A stretch of DNA of 64,000 nucleotides, taken from the NCBI RefSeq assembly GCF_021166585.1, contig NZ_JAJOZE010000005.1, positions 124,001 through 188,000 of the forward strand, read 5' to 3'. Position 1 is the stretch's first letter. Each line of letters opens with the position of its first letter. This document shows, piece after piece, positions 25,771 to 33,846 of the stretch. The notes under the pieces were generated by a model. It was not told the origin of the DNA, ran no database searches, and saw nothing but the letters and a program-made list of their open reading frames with translations. A program made the translations under genes and the position numbers. The stretch comes from Metabacillus kandeliae. Lineage in GTDB: Bacteria > Bacillota > Bacilli > Bacillales > Bacillaceae.

Positions 25771-26406
25771 TTGGATAATCAAGTAGCGCCGCTTCAGACG
25801 AATGGCTACAGACCAGAATGCATTTTTGTTGAAAAGGTGTATGACTGGGTACTCGTAAACGCCGAGTTCTATCCGTCCATTACTGTACCTGAAGCATGCA
25901 GAGCAGGCATTGCCGCTTCTGTTGCAGCAGGAGACAATGTAACGGTTTCCATCACTTTTGTGAGCACAAATTGCCAAGTTGTCAGTGTGACCCCGTTCCC
26001 TTCATCAGGGAATAACATCGGCCGTGTTGTGCTGAGAAAAGACGTTGTCCTTCGCTTCCAGTATATTAACAACACATCCGGCAGCACTTTGTGCGACTTC
26101 ACAACTGACACGATTTCCTTCCAGGAAACTGTCTGCGTCTGCTTCTCTGATGGCTTGAGCCTTGACAATGTCAGCTGCAGTATCCTTGCAACAGGCTCTG
26201 AAGTAGTTGGCCCGATTGTGCCTGCTGCTGACGGCAGCATTACTGTTCAAGTTGACCTTTGCCAGGAAGTTCAAGTTCAGGACTTTGTGAATCTTGAAGT
26301 TATGGCCCGCTTCTGCGCACCAAGAGAAAATGACATTGAGTGCGGTACGATTCCTTGCACATTCCCTGGTTTCCCAGAGCAGTGCCCGGACATTTTCCCG
26401 CGCTAA
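25771..26406 (+). CDS. Cys-containing beta-rich protein, probable spore or cell surface component
   Basis: A 211-residue protein with TTG start behind AAAGGAG. It lacks a classical signal peptide. CIFVEKVYDWVLVNAEFYPS opens the protein, and many short valine/threonine-rich segments follow (VTVSITFVSTNCQVVSV, SITVQVDLCQEVQVQDFVNLEVMARFC), with about a dozen cysteines in all and a Cys/Pro-rich end. The composition suits a disulfide-stabilised structural protein of coat or exosporium type. This is inference from composition and context. A terminator follows, so it is probably monocistronic. Confidence 0.6.
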   Translation: MDNQVAPLQTNGYRPECIFVEKVYDWVLVNAEFYPSITVPEACRAGIAASVAAGDNVTVSITFVSTNCQVVSVTPFPSSGNNIGRVVLRKDVVLRFQYINNTSGSTLCDFTTDTISFQETVCVCFSDGLSLDNVSCSILATGSEVVGPIVPAADGSITVQVDLCQEVQVQDFVNLEVMARFCAPRENDIECGTIPCTFPGFPEQCPDIFPR

Positions 26407-26423
26407 TCGATTTCTGGAAACGG

Positions 26424-26456
26424 CAGCCCTTGCTAGTATAGAAGGGCTGTTTTTTG
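26424..26456 (+). terminator. Terminator after the Cys-rich gene
   Basis: An 8-bp stem (CAGCCCTT / AAGGGCTG) around a 10-base loop, followed by six T. Confidence 0.85.
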
Positions 26457-26528
26457 GTTTGATAAGAAAAAAATGGTTTCCGATGTGATTGGTTGTGAAT
26501 ACCTTATGAGGGAAAGGAGGGCGGAGCT

Positions 26529-28184
26529 ATGACTATAGGGAAATACATACAAATGGCTATTTTTGATGGCGGGGCTGCTGAGTTTGTTTATGAAGGATTT
26601 GTCCTGCCTGAAAAAGCCATTCATCTTGTTGAGTCAGGTTCTCTCGGGAAAGCGGACTTTACAGGGCAGAATTTTTTAATCGGCCCGCAGCTGGGCGCGG
26701 AAAAAAGCGAAGCGGGGATCTGCCTTTCTATCGGAACAAACGGATTAGTGGCTTTTGAATATTCGTATAGGCAGCTTACGTCTATCCTATGCTGTCCTGC
26801 TGAAATAAAAGAAAAACCAGTGCATTTTGCTTGTGTCTACAGGAACCGGAAGCCAGAACTGTATTTGAACGGCAGCAAAACAGCAGAAGGGATAGAAAGC
26901 AGAAAGCGGACGGTTTTTCCATCAGGGCTTGGGGGAGGCAGCCAGTATGGCAAATTTGCCGGAAGCTGGGAAAGCTTGAAGGTTTGGGGAAGAATTTTAG
27001 CAGAAGAAGAGATCATCGCAGCGTCAAACAGGCAGGATTTGCATGATGAGGCACTGCTTGCAGAGTGGGGAGTTCCGGCAAAGCAGGCTATGGACATTCA
27101 GCCTGTAAACATCCAGCTGCCTGCTGTGATACCGAAGCCTAAAGAGAACACCCTGGACAAAAAAAGAAAAGCCCGGGAAGAACGAAAGCAAAACTTTTTG
27201 CTGAAAAGAAGCAGGCTCTGGCAAAAAAACGGCGCTTCTTTTACAGCTGTCAGGCATGAAGCACCTGGTAAACGTCTTAAAGTAAGCTTTATTATCCCAT
27301 TCCAAAGCAGCAGCACTGAATTGAAGGAACTCCTTTCCAGCCTGGTTCAACAAACTCTCCGGAGGGATCAGTACGAAATCATCCTTGTAGACGGCAGCGG
27401 GGAAGAGAGTGTAAGCCAATGGCAGAAGTACTTGGAAAACTACCGGATAAAAACTATTTCAATGGGTGAAAAAAGCGGGCGGGGAGCTGCGATGAATAGA
27501 GGGGCAGAAGCCGCAAAGGGAGACATACTGATTTTTCTTGACAGCAGAATAAAAGCAGGAAAAAGATTGGCAGAAAGCCGTTTGCTAGTACATTATAAAT
27601 CTGATGATGCACTCGTTTCAGGCGGCTGGGGCATCCCTGCCACTGAAAATCTTTCTTATTTTGAAAAGCATTTGGATCGCTTTAAACTGCCGTTTCTTGC
27701 GGTGCAAAGCGGGAATTTCTCAATCAGCAGGAGAACGTTTCGGGAGGCAGGGCCATTTGATGAAAGCTTTGAAAGCTATGAGGCTGATGATCTTGAATAC
27801 CCTTTCCGTCTCTATCAAAGGGGAGTCCGCTTTGTTATTAATCGAACAGAATCAGAATGGCTGAGAACGCCGGATTCTGAGAAAAGGGAGAAAGACAGCA
27901 TGAAACAGCAGCGGCTTCTCGCGAGTCAGCATCAAGAGCTGCCGACAGCCATTCTATCCTTGCTTAACAAAGGATATCCCCCTTCTTTTTTGCATCATCT
28001 ACTTGTGGAAGCAGAGGAAATTGAAAGGCTGTATCCTGGAGAATACGCAGAAATGCTGCCGTTTTTATTGCAGCCGGAACCGGGATCTTCACAATGGAGC
28101 CAATGGCTGAAATCAAAGGGTTTCTTTTATTTGAAGCAGTACCTGGAAGGGGAGAAGGATTCTGATGGATCAGGAGAAGAGTAA
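26529..28184 (+). CDS. LamG-like domain fused to family 2 glycosyltransferase
   Basis: A 551-residue protein. Residues 1-185 show a concanavalin/LamG-like pattern (ending in SWESLKVWGRILAEEEI), then a basic linker (KKRKAREERKQNFLLKRSR) and a GT-A glycosyltransferase from about 250: KVSFIIPFQSSSTELKELLSSLVQQTL, YEIILVDGSG, RGAAMNRGAEAAKGDILIFLDS, and EADDLEYPFRLYQRG. The usual DxD appears as D-S-R, a possible variant of the metal site. No membrane helices. ATG follows AAAGGAGGGCGGAGCT. It overlaps the following small gene by 20 bases. Position next to a probable surface protein suggests glycosylation of a surface component; inference. Confidence 0.8.
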   Translation: MTIGKYIQMAIFDGGAAEFVYEGFVLPEKAIHLVESGSLGKADFTGQNFLIGPQLGAEKSEAGICLSIGTNGLVAFEYSYRQLTSILCCPAEIKEKPVHFACVYRNRKPELYLNGSKTAEGIESRKRTVFPSGLGGGSQYGKFAGSWESLKVWGRILAEEEIIAASNRQDLHDEALLAEWGVPAKQAMDIQPVNIQLPAVIPKPKENTLDKKRKAREERKQNFLLKRSRLWQKNGASFTAVRHEAPGKRLKVSFIIPFQSSSTELKELLSSLVQQTLRRDQYEIILVDGSGEESVSQWQKYLENYRIKTISMGEKSGRGAAMNRGAEAAKGDILIFLDSRIKAGKRLAESRLLVHYKSDDALVSGGWGIPATENLSYFEKHLDRFKLPFLAVQSGNFSISRRTFREAGPFDESFESYEADDLEYPFRLYQRGVRFVINRTESEWLRTPDSEKREKDSMKQQRLLASQHQELPTAILSLLNKGYPPSFLHHLLVEAEEIERLYPGEYAEMLPFLLQPEPGSSQWSQWLKSKGFFYLKQYLEGEKDSDGSGEE

Positions 28185-28446
28185 TGTGTCAGGAGAGGCA
28201 AAACAGTCTTTTTTAAATCTTTTATCCAAAGCCATGGAGAAGCAGTCATCGCTTATTGCCCGCTTTCTTGAAGAAGCCATGCTGGAAAAAAGGAAAATAA
28301 AGCTTGTGCGCCTTGCTGACGGTGACAACCTGTACCAGGTGGAAGCTGTTGAGACAGATCATGAGGGTGTGATTTTCAAAGACACGGCAACAGGGGAAGC
28401 GGTGTATGTAAGGCTGAAATATATTGTTTCTATGGGAGATCTTTGA
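28165..28446 (+). CDS. Small protein coupled to the glycosyltransferase
   Basis: A 93-residue protein starting inside the end of the glycosyltransferase gene (20-base overlap), with GAAGGATTCTG upstream. The N-terminal half is helical and charged (LLSKAMEKQSSLIARFLEEAMLEKRKIKLV), and the C-terminal half has strand-turn pattern (DGDNLYQVEAVETDHEGVIFKDTATGEAVYVRLKYIVSM) like a small SH3- or Hfq-type barrel. Family not identified. The overlap implies coordinated production with the enzyme. Confidence 0.62.
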   Translation: MDQEKSNVSGEAKQSFLNLLSKAMEKQSSLIARFLEEAMLEKRKIKLVRLADGDNLYQVEAVETDHEGVIFKDTATGEAVYVRLKYIVSMGDL

Positions 28447-28453
28447 ATAAAAA

Positions 28454-28632
28454 GTTCTGTTAAACTTGGCTGTTGATTTCCGTTGCAGGCGTCCGCTTTC
28501 CGCGGGGCGGGCGGTGAGCCTCCTCTGCGCTTTAGCGCATGCGGGGTCTCACCTGTCCCGCTGTTCCCGCAGGAGTCGGCCGCCTGGAACGTAGATCAAC
28601 AGGTGTGGAAAAATCAGCATACTTCTTTAACA
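28454..28632. repeat. Large GC-rich intergenic repeat, copy 1
   Basis: About 180 bp: GCTGTTGATTTCCGT, then GC-rich GTCCGCTTTCCGCGGGGCGG, a central hairpin-forming part, and ATCAACAGGTGTGG at the far end. Its reverse complement recurs at 56790-56967. Repeats of this look are widespread between genes in Bacillus relatives. Confidence 0.88.
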
Positions 28633-28675
28633 TAACCAAATAAAAAATCCTGCCCTATGGCAGGCAAGCGTTGTA

Positions 28676-29161
28676 TTAGCGCTGTGAGGGCCATTCACCC
28701 TGGAGCTTTCTGAGAAAAACAATCTGGCCGGCGTGATAGGCGTCATGAAGGGCAATGTCAGAGATCGCTGGCCCAGTCGTATATTTGCCTGCAAATAGCT
28801 CGTTATACTCTTTTTCTGTTTTGGTCTGTACGATGGCGGCAAGCTCTCTGCTCATTTCTTCAAGGCTTGATACAATGGTCTGCCATTCTTCTTCCGTTTC
28901 GCCTGGATAATAGGTGAAGGAAGCTTCGTTGCTTTCCAGCACTTTTGGCGGCTCATTGCCTTTTAAAAGACGCACGGTTCTTTCTTTGTAGTAGAGCAAA
29001 TGGCTGGCCGTTTCATAAATCGTATTGCCGGAAGCCCCTTCAGGCCGCCAGTGCGCCTGTTCAGCCGTAACGCCTTCAAGGGCCTGTTTCAGCGGGACAA
29101 ACCAGCTTTCCTCATCATACGTGTAGCGGATTTCGCGCTGGATCAATTCAAACGGATTCAC
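28676..29161 (-). CDS. DinB family protein
   Basis: A 161-residue helical-bundle protein of the DinB/YfiT-like superfamily. The three metal-ligand histidine positions appear in ASHLLYYKE and ALHDAYHAGQIVFLRK, the latter (HxxxHxGQ) being the family signature. Members are metal-dependent, some acting as thiol transferases using bacillithiol in Firmicutes, most uncharacterised. ATG follows GGAGGCGAAGATAGTGA. It reads away from nsrR, with a terminator between. Confidence 0.82.
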   Translation of the reverse strand: MNPFELIQREIRYTYDEESWFVPLKQALEGVTAEQAHWRPEGASGNTIYETASHLLYYKERTVRLLKGNEPPKVLESNEASFTYYPGETEEEWQTIVSSLEEMSRELAAIVQTKTEKEYNELFAGKYTTGPAISDIALHDAYHAGQIVFLRKLQGEWPSQR

Positions 29162-29235
29162 TATCTTCGCCTCCTTTTTTTTTCTCTTTGCACTTCTTCT
29201 TCAGGAGGTTCTTTCAATCCTGCTTATTTCCATAT

Positions 29236-29274
29236 AAAAAAAGCCGGCCCTGAATTTAGGAGGCCGGCTTTCTT
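29236..29274. terminator. Terminator downstream of nsrR
   Basis: An AAAGCCGGCC / GGCCGGCTTT stem with an A-run on the left, so it terminates minus-strand transcripts coming from nsrR. The right-hand arm also carries some T. Confidence 0.85.
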
Positions 29275-29710
29275 ATGCATTGGCAAAAAGTCTGTTAAGC
29301 GTTGCTTTATTTGTCACTAGATCTGAAAGAGTATATTGATCCAAAACCTTTAAATAAGCTTGAAGCGCTTCATTAAGAGCGTGGCGGAGACCGCATGCAG
29401 GTGTGATCACACACTGATTGATATCGGGATTAAAGCATTCGACAAGATTAAAGTCATCTTCTGTATGCCTGACAATCTGGCCGATATTAATGTCACCTGG
29501 CTCCTTGGCGAGTCTGATGCCGCCGTTTCTTCCCCTGACTGTTTCTACAGCACCCATTTTTCCGAGCTCATATGTGACCTTCATTAAATGATTTTTGGAT
29601 ATACCATAAACATCTGCCACTTCTTTAATATTGGAAAGCTGAGTTTTTTCCTTTGAAGCAAGAAAAATCAGGACTCTTAATGAGTAGTCTGTATAATTCG
29701 TTAAACGCAT
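29273..29710 (-). CDS. nsrR: Nitric-oxide-sensitive repressor NsrR
   Basis: Rrf2-family iron-sulfur repressor of 145 residues. The winged helix is followed by cluster cysteines Cys92, Cys100 and Cys106 (VECFNPDINQCVITPAC), and Asp8 in LTNYTDYSLRV occupies the fourth-ligand position reported for NsrR. Start M at 29710 is chosen over 29719 because GGAGT lies 9 bases upstream and family members begin MxLTNYTDYSLRVL. It is divergent from hmp, its classical target, with an NsrR-like operator between. Confidence 0.93.
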   Translation of the reverse strand: MRLTNYTDYSLRVLIFLASKEKTQLSNIKEVADVYGISKNHLMKVTYELGKMGAVETVRGRNGGIRLAKEPGDINIGQIVRHTEDDFNLVECFNPDINQCVITPACGLRHALNEALQAYLKVLDQYTLSDLVTNKATLNRLFANA

Positions 29711-29874
29711 ATTTTCCATACTCCAATCCGTTTCTTCTTAGTGGCTATCTTAACATAATGATTCTTTCGGTAAGGGGGTTGAGGTGCTAAAAGCCGGGTT
29801 TCCGGTATCAAATGTGTCAAATTCAGTAACGATCACCTGAAATCATTGTAACGGAGACCGGATAGGATTACCAT

Positions 29875-29899
29875 AAAGATGTATTATAAATACTACTTT
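29875..29899. promoter_or_regulatory. NsrR-type operator upstream of hmp
   Basis: An imperfect 25-bp dyad of the form AAAGnnGTATTnnnAATACnnCTTT is centred near 29887, about 30 bp before the hmp start. It resembles the Bacillus NsrR box of hmp (ATGTATTT-AAATACAT type). Confidence 0.72.
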
Positions 29900-29916
29900 T
29901 AGGGAGATGCTTTCTT

Positions 29917-31131
29917 ATGTTATCTCAACAGACAATTGACATCGTTAAATCCACTGTGCCTGCCCTTGAAGCTCATGGAAAAGAAATCACAACTAAATTT
30001 TATGAAAAGCTCTTTGAAAACCACCCGGAACTTTTGAATGTATTTAACCATGCTAACCAAAAAAAGGGACGTCAGCAAACGGCTCTTGCCAACACGGTAT
30101 TAGCTGCTGCCAAACATATTGATGAGCTTGAAGTGCTTCTGCCGGCAGTCAAACAGATCGGCTCCAAGCACCGCAGCCTTGCTGTAAAGCCTGAACATTA
30201 CCCGATCGTCGGTGAAAATTTGTTAGCCGCAATCAAAGACGTGCTCGGTGACGCAGCAACAGATGAAATACTAAATGCATGGGCTGAAGCCTACGGCGAA
30301 ATCGCCAATGTCTTTATTGGAATAGAAAAAGAAATGTACAAAGAAGCAGAAACACAGCAAGGCGGATGGAAGGATTTTGCATCATTTACTGTGAAAAGGA
30401 AAGAGAAAGAAAGCTCTATGGTCACCTCTTTCTATTTTGTCCGGACAGATGAAAAAGAATTGCCAACATTTAAACCAGGACAATATATTTCCGTCAGGGT
30501 AAAGCCTGAAGGTGAAGAATACACAATGATTCGCCAATACAGTCTGTCAGACGCGCCTGGACAAAACCATTACCGCATCTCTGTGAAAAGGGAAGCCAGC
30601 ACACCTGAAGGAAAAGTTTCCAACTACCTGCACGACTTTGTAAAAGAAGGAGATATCGTTGAGATCACCGCACCGGCTGGCGACTTTGTTCTGGACTCTG
30701 AAAAAACATCACCTGTTACGTTAATCGGCGGAGGAGTAGGTGTTACACCGCTGATGAGCATGCTGAAAACCATTGCATCACAGCAGCCGAACCGTGACAC
30801 AACCTTTATCCAGGCAGCGGAGAGTGCGGAAGTACAGGCATTTAAAGATGAAATTCAGCAAACGGTTGAAGCCATGGAAAGCGCCAGATCCTTTACCTTT
30901 TTAAGCAGCGGTCCTGTACAGGAAGACAAGCGAATCCGCCTTGGCCGCATTGACGAAAATGCACTAAAGGCCATCCTTTATCCAGTAGAAGGCGACTTCT
31001 ACATTTGCGGTCCGGCTCCATTCATGAGAGCCATGTCTGATCACTTAAAAGCTCTTGGCGCTAAAGAAGAGCAAATTCACTATGAATTTTTCGGCCCGGC
31101 ACTGCCTCTTGGTGATGTGCAGCCATTATAA
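29917..31131 (+). CDS. hmp: Flavohemoglobin, nitric oxide dioxygenase
   Basis: A 404-residue protein converting NO and O2 to nitrate using NADPH. Globin domain 1-140 carries Tyr29, Gln53 and the proximal heme His85. The FAD domain (about 150-260) carries RQYSLSDAPGQNHYRISVKRE, and the NAD domain the GGGVGVTPLMSML loop and YICGPAPFM near the end. ATG follows TAGGGAGATGC. The NsrR site just upstream predicts derepression by nitric oxide. Confidence 0.96.
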   Translation: MLSQQTIDIVKSTVPALEAHGKEITTKFYEKLFENHPELLNVFNHANQKKGRQQTALANTVLAAAKHIDELEVLLPAVKQIGSKHRSLAVKPEHYPIVGENLLAAIKDVLGDAATDEILNAWAEAYGEIANVFIGIEKEMYKEAETQQGGWKDFASFTVKRKEKESSMVTSFYFVRTDEKELPTFKPGQYISVRVKPEGEEYTMIRQYSLSDAPGQNHYRISVKREASTPEGKVSNYLHDFVKEGDIVEITAPAGDFVLDSEKTSPVTLIGGGVGVTPLMSMLKTIASQQPNRDTTFIQAAESAEVQAFKDEIQQTVEAMESARSFTFLSSGPVQEDKRIRLGRIDENALKAILYPVEGDFYICGPAPFMRAMSDHLKALGAKEEQIHYEFFGPALPLGDVQPL

Positions 31132-31140
31132 TAAATGGTT

Positions 31141-31168
31141 AAAGCCGGTCCATGGGGGCCGGCTTTTT
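31141..31168 (+). terminator. Terminator of hmp
   Basis: An AAGCCGG...CCGGCTT stem and T-run begin about 9 bases after the hmp stop codon. Confidence 0.85.
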
Positions 31169-31194
31169 GTATGGGGCTCGTCGCACAATGGAAC

Positions 31195-31520
31195 TTGCTG
31201 CTGGTGAAATTGAAGCGGGTTTTGGTGAATATGAGTGCCGGTTTGGTGAATATGTGTTTGAGATTGGTGAATATGTTGGCTGGTTCGGTGAATATGGATC
31301 GGGGAGGAGTTTGGAAATGGAGTTATCACTTTGTAAAAAGGGTTTTTGTGGCTCTATGTTGCCTAATGCTATTCCCAGTTTGGATAAAAATTCTCTGTAG
31401 CTCTTTGAAACCGGCAGTTGGATAAAATAAAAGGTGTTTTGGCGAATATAAGTTCCGGTTTGGCGAATATGTGCTTGAGATTGGTGAATATATTGGCTGG
31501 TTCGGTGAATATGAAGCAGT
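31195..31520. repeat. Duplicated 21-bp phased array, GGTGAA core (array B)
   Basis: GG(T/C)GAA cores start at 31203, 31224, 31245, 31266 and 31287, and again at 31441, 31462, 31483 and 31504; every step within each group is exactly 21 bp. Full units read TTTGGTGAATATG. The two groups are near copies of each other, sharing CCGGTTTGG and TTGGCTGGTTCGGTGAATAT. No gene was found between 31132 and 31613. Confidence 0.88.
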
Positions 31521-31613
31521 GCGAAGGGGTATTATTCCAATTTTTCCTTCCACAGAGCATCAAAAAGCAGCTTCCGTTTTCATACCGGGTAGAGAAGAAG
31601 AGGAGGGATGATT

Positions 31614-32564
31614 ATGACAACCGTTATTATCGGCGCAGGGCTTGCCGGCTTAACCGCAGCAAGGGTGCTTCAGGGAAAAGACGTTATTTTGCTTGATAAA
31701 GGAAAGAGTGCAGGCGGCAGGCTTGCGACAAGAAGAATCGGTAACGGAAAGGCTGATCATGGGGCTCAGTTTTTTACCGTGCGGACAAAAGAACTGCAAA
31801 GTGCAGCAGAGGATTGGCTGAAAAGCGGCCTGATAAAAAAGTGGTTTGGGGACCATCATCCCCGCTATATTGGAGTTAATGGCATGAACAGTATCGCCAA
31901 ATACCTGGCTGAAGGCCTTGATGTGAGAACAGATACAGAAGCGATTAAAGTCAGTGAAACAGAAAAAGGGTACCGCATTGACTGCAGGAATGGAGAGGTC
32001 TTTACTGCAGAATATCTTCTGATCACGGCACCTGCGCCTCAGGCTGCTGCTTTGCTTGAAGCTGGAGGCATCAAGGACACCGAAGAGCTGAAAAATATAG
32101 TCTTCAATCCGTGCTATACGGCAATGCTCACTTTAAAGGAAGCACAGTCTGTCAATCAAGAAGGGCATCTGCAATCAGATTTGCCCGAAGGAATTGAAAG
32201 AATAGCAGATCAAAGCAGAAAAGGAATCTCAAAAGAGCCGATTGTCAGCGTCTACACAACAGGGAAATGGGCAAAGCAGCATGAAAATCTGGAGGCTGAA
32301 GAAGTGCTGAAGAAAATGCTCTTTTTAGTTAAAGAAATTGTTCCGGCTGATTTAATAGAAGAGGTTCAGCTGAAAAGGTGGCGGTATGCTGAGGCGGAAA
32401 AGCCTTATCCCCAATCTTATCTGGAGCTTGAGAAAAAGGTTCCCTTGCTGGTTGCAGGCGATGCGTTTCTGAGAAGTGATGATTCAGCTGGAAAAACTCG
32501 GTTTGAAAGTGCTTACATATCCGGTCTTGATGCAGGGGAAAGATTGCTTGAGATCATGAGGTGA
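31614..32564 (+). CDS. FAD-dependent amine-oxidase/renalase-like oxidoreductase
   Basis: A 316-residue flavoprotein. The N-terminal dinucleotide fold VIIGAGLAGLTAARVL (residues 4-19) is followed by LLDKGKSAGGRLATRRIGNGKADHGAQFFTVR, the arrangement seen in renalase-like NAD(P)/FAD oxidases. The C-terminus has LLVAGDAFL and SAYISGLDAGERLLE, closing the FAD-binding fold. Substrate unknown. ATG 31614 is chosen because AGGAGGG ends 6 bases upstream; ATG 31608 falls within the binding site. It lies directly downstream of array B. Confidence 0.78.
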   Translation: MTTVIIGAGLAGLTAARVLQGKDVILLDKGKSAGGRLATRRIGNGKADHGAQFFTVRTKELQSAAEDWLKSGLIKKWFGDHHPRYIGVNGMNSIAKYLAEGLDVRTDTEAIKVSETEKGYRIDCRNGEVFTAEYLLITAPAPQAAALLEAGGIKDTEELKNIVFNPCYTAMLTLKEAQSVNQEGHLQSDLPEGIERIADQSRKGISKEPIVSVYTTGKWAKQHENLEAEEVLKKMLFLVKEIVPADLIEEVQLKRWRYAEAEKPYPQSYLELEKKVPLLVAGDAFLRSDDSAGKTRFESAYISGLDAGERLLEIMR

Positions 32565-32617
32565 AAATGACAGTATACCTTGGCCTTTTAAAATTGGAAA
32601 AATAAGGTTGAAACTAA

Positions 32618-32953
32618 ATGGCACCTGTAATAAAATACTTACATATGAAAGAGATAAATGACTTGCTTACCATTTTAGAAGCACTCTCCAATCCTTACAG
32701 AATGAAAATCATTGCTGAACTGCTTCATGAAAGGCAATATGTCAGCCAGCTTGCCAGAAACCTTGGCATCAGCAGACCGCTCCTTTATCTTCACTTGCAA
32801 AAGCTTGAAGAAGCAGGGCTGGTGAAGGGGAGTCTTGAGATGTCGGAGGATGGGAAGGCAATGAAATATTACGGGCTGATTCCCTTTCATATCTCATTGA
32901 CAGAAAAGCTGGTCGCAGAGGCAGCTGCCCATTTGCCGGAAAAAACAAGTTGA
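32618..32953 (+). CDS. ArsR-type winged-helix regulator
   Basis: A 111-residue helix-turn-helix protein. ILEALSNPYRMKIIAELL and QYVSQLARNLGISRPLLYLHLQKLEEAGLVKG form the winged helix typical of the ArsR superfamily. No cysteine pair or C-terminal metal-site histidines are visible, so it is probably not a metal sensor. Start is taken at 32618 after AAGGTTGAAACTAA; the alternative at 32645 lacks a ribosome binding site. A small membrane protein follows after 15 bases, so the two likely act together. Confidence 0.72.
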   Translation: MAPVIKYLHMKEINDLLTILEALSNPYRMKIIAELLHERQYVSQLARNLGISRPLLYLHLQKLEEAGLVKGSLEMSEDGKAMKYYGLIPFHISLTEKLVAEAAAHLPEKTS

Positions 32954-32968
32954 GAAAGGATCTTTAAA

Positions 32969-33172
32969 ATGACCATTTTCACGTCAATTGCCCCGCTGAT
33001 TTTATGGGCTGCACTCCTGTTTTTCGCTTGCTATTTTGTCTTTCGTCTTATTAAAAGGAATGAAAAAAGGGCAGAAGAACGGCTTCGGATGGAGAGGGAC
33101 AATGCCCGCTCTATTCAGGATTTACATGAGAGAATCTCGAGCATCGAAACGCTGCTGAAGCAAATAGATTAA
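32969..33172 (+). CDS. Small membrane protein with coiled-coil tail
   Basis: A 67-residue protein: one N-terminal helix (ILWAALLFFACYFVFRLI) followed by a charged coiled-coil-type tail (RNEKRAEERLRMERD...LHERISSIETLLKQ). ATG follows GAGAAAGGATCTTTAAA. Its close linkage to the winged-helix gene suggests a membrane-bound modulator of that regulator. Proteins of this plan occur behind such regulators in other Bacillus genomes as I recall, but the function is not known to me. Confidence 0.65.
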   Translation: MTIFTSIAPLILWAALLFFACYFVFRLIKRNEKRAEERLRMERDNARSIQDLHERISSIETLLKQID

Positions 33173-33203
33173 GCGCCCTCAATAAGGAGAGGCGCTTTTT
33201 TTC
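33172..33203. terminator. Terminator after the regulator/membrane pair
   Basis: An AGCGCC(CTC)...GAGAGGCGCT stem with T-run on the plus strand, overlapping the stop codon of the minus-strand gene at 33179. Confidence 0.75.
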
Positions 33204-33751
33204 GCGAGCAGAAATAAATTGGTAATCCATTTGGCGCCGAAGGATACCGCCAGATAGGCAGCAAATAGCGTGAATACAGTGGCTTTTTTTAGCTGGATCA
33301 GCCCAATTGCAGCCATTAGCGGTTTAAACACAAAGGCCATAAAAAGACTGAGAATCACGGCATAGAGATAGTAATTCTTTTTCTTATTCAGGGTCCACTG
33401 GTACATCATCATAAACGCAACTGGCACAAACGAAGTATCGAGTGTAAAGCTCACAGGCAAAACAGGGAGGAGCTTGTACGGATAAAAAATCCGTCCTAAT
33501 GATGTGGAAAAGGCATCTGAGTATGTAAAAAGGATATGGATGCTGTAGCCGTAAAAACCAAGCAGCAAAGCTCGTTTTCGATCAATGAATAGGAACAGAA
33601 ATATTAGCGGTATGACAAATAACAAAACGTTTACCCAGAACTGCCATGTGTCAGGCCCTGAGTGCTGCTGCCAGTAAGATTCCCATAATTCATTGTATTT
33701 TCTTTGCAGCCCCATAAGCTGCTGAATCTGCTCCATTTGTTTTTCGCTCAT
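33179..33751 (-). CDS. CBO0543-type multi-pass membrane protein
   Basis: A 190-residue protein with about five hydrophobic helices after a hydrophilic N-terminus (SEKQMEQIQQLMGLQRKYNELWESYWQQ). The architecture and helix pattern (FWVNVLLFVIPLIFLFLF...YSIHILFTYSDAF) resemble the CBO0543 family, common in Bacillus and clostridia and of unknown function. ATG follows AAGGAGGGACTGCA. It is followed by no close partner. The family name is from pattern memory. Confidence 0.6.
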   Translation of the reverse strand: MSEKQMEQIQQLMGLQRKYNELWESYWQQHSGPDTWQFWVNVLLFVIPLIFLFLFIDRKRALLLGFYGYSIHILFTYSDAFSTSLGRIFYPYKLLPVLPVSFTLDTSFVPVAFMMMYQWTLNKKKNYYLYAVILSLFMAFVFKPLMAAIGLIQLKKATVFTLFAAYLAVSFGAKWITNLFLLAKKSASPY

Positions 33752-33812
33752 TGCAGTCCCTCCTTAGCCAGTCATATGTTTTCCTTCCATGTCAAAATTA
33801 TGCCTGCACGCA

Positions 33813-33842
33813 AAAGGAGCGGCCCTCACCCGAGCCGCTCCT
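33813..33842 (-). terminator. Terminator of the ABC-F gene
   Basis: A GGAGCGGC / GCCGCTCC stem with TTTTG on the minus strand, directly downstream of the ABC-F gene. Confidence 0.75.
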
Positions 33843-33846
33843 GCTG

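Noticed and set aside
28454-28632. Insertion sequence or transposon end
   Set aside because: No transposase or target-site duplication; matches the style of dispersed Bacillus intergenic repeats.
31126-31563. ORFs translating to HIHQ..., YSPN... repeats
   Set aside because: Seven-residue repeats produced by the 21-bp array; no ribosome binding site or conserved start.
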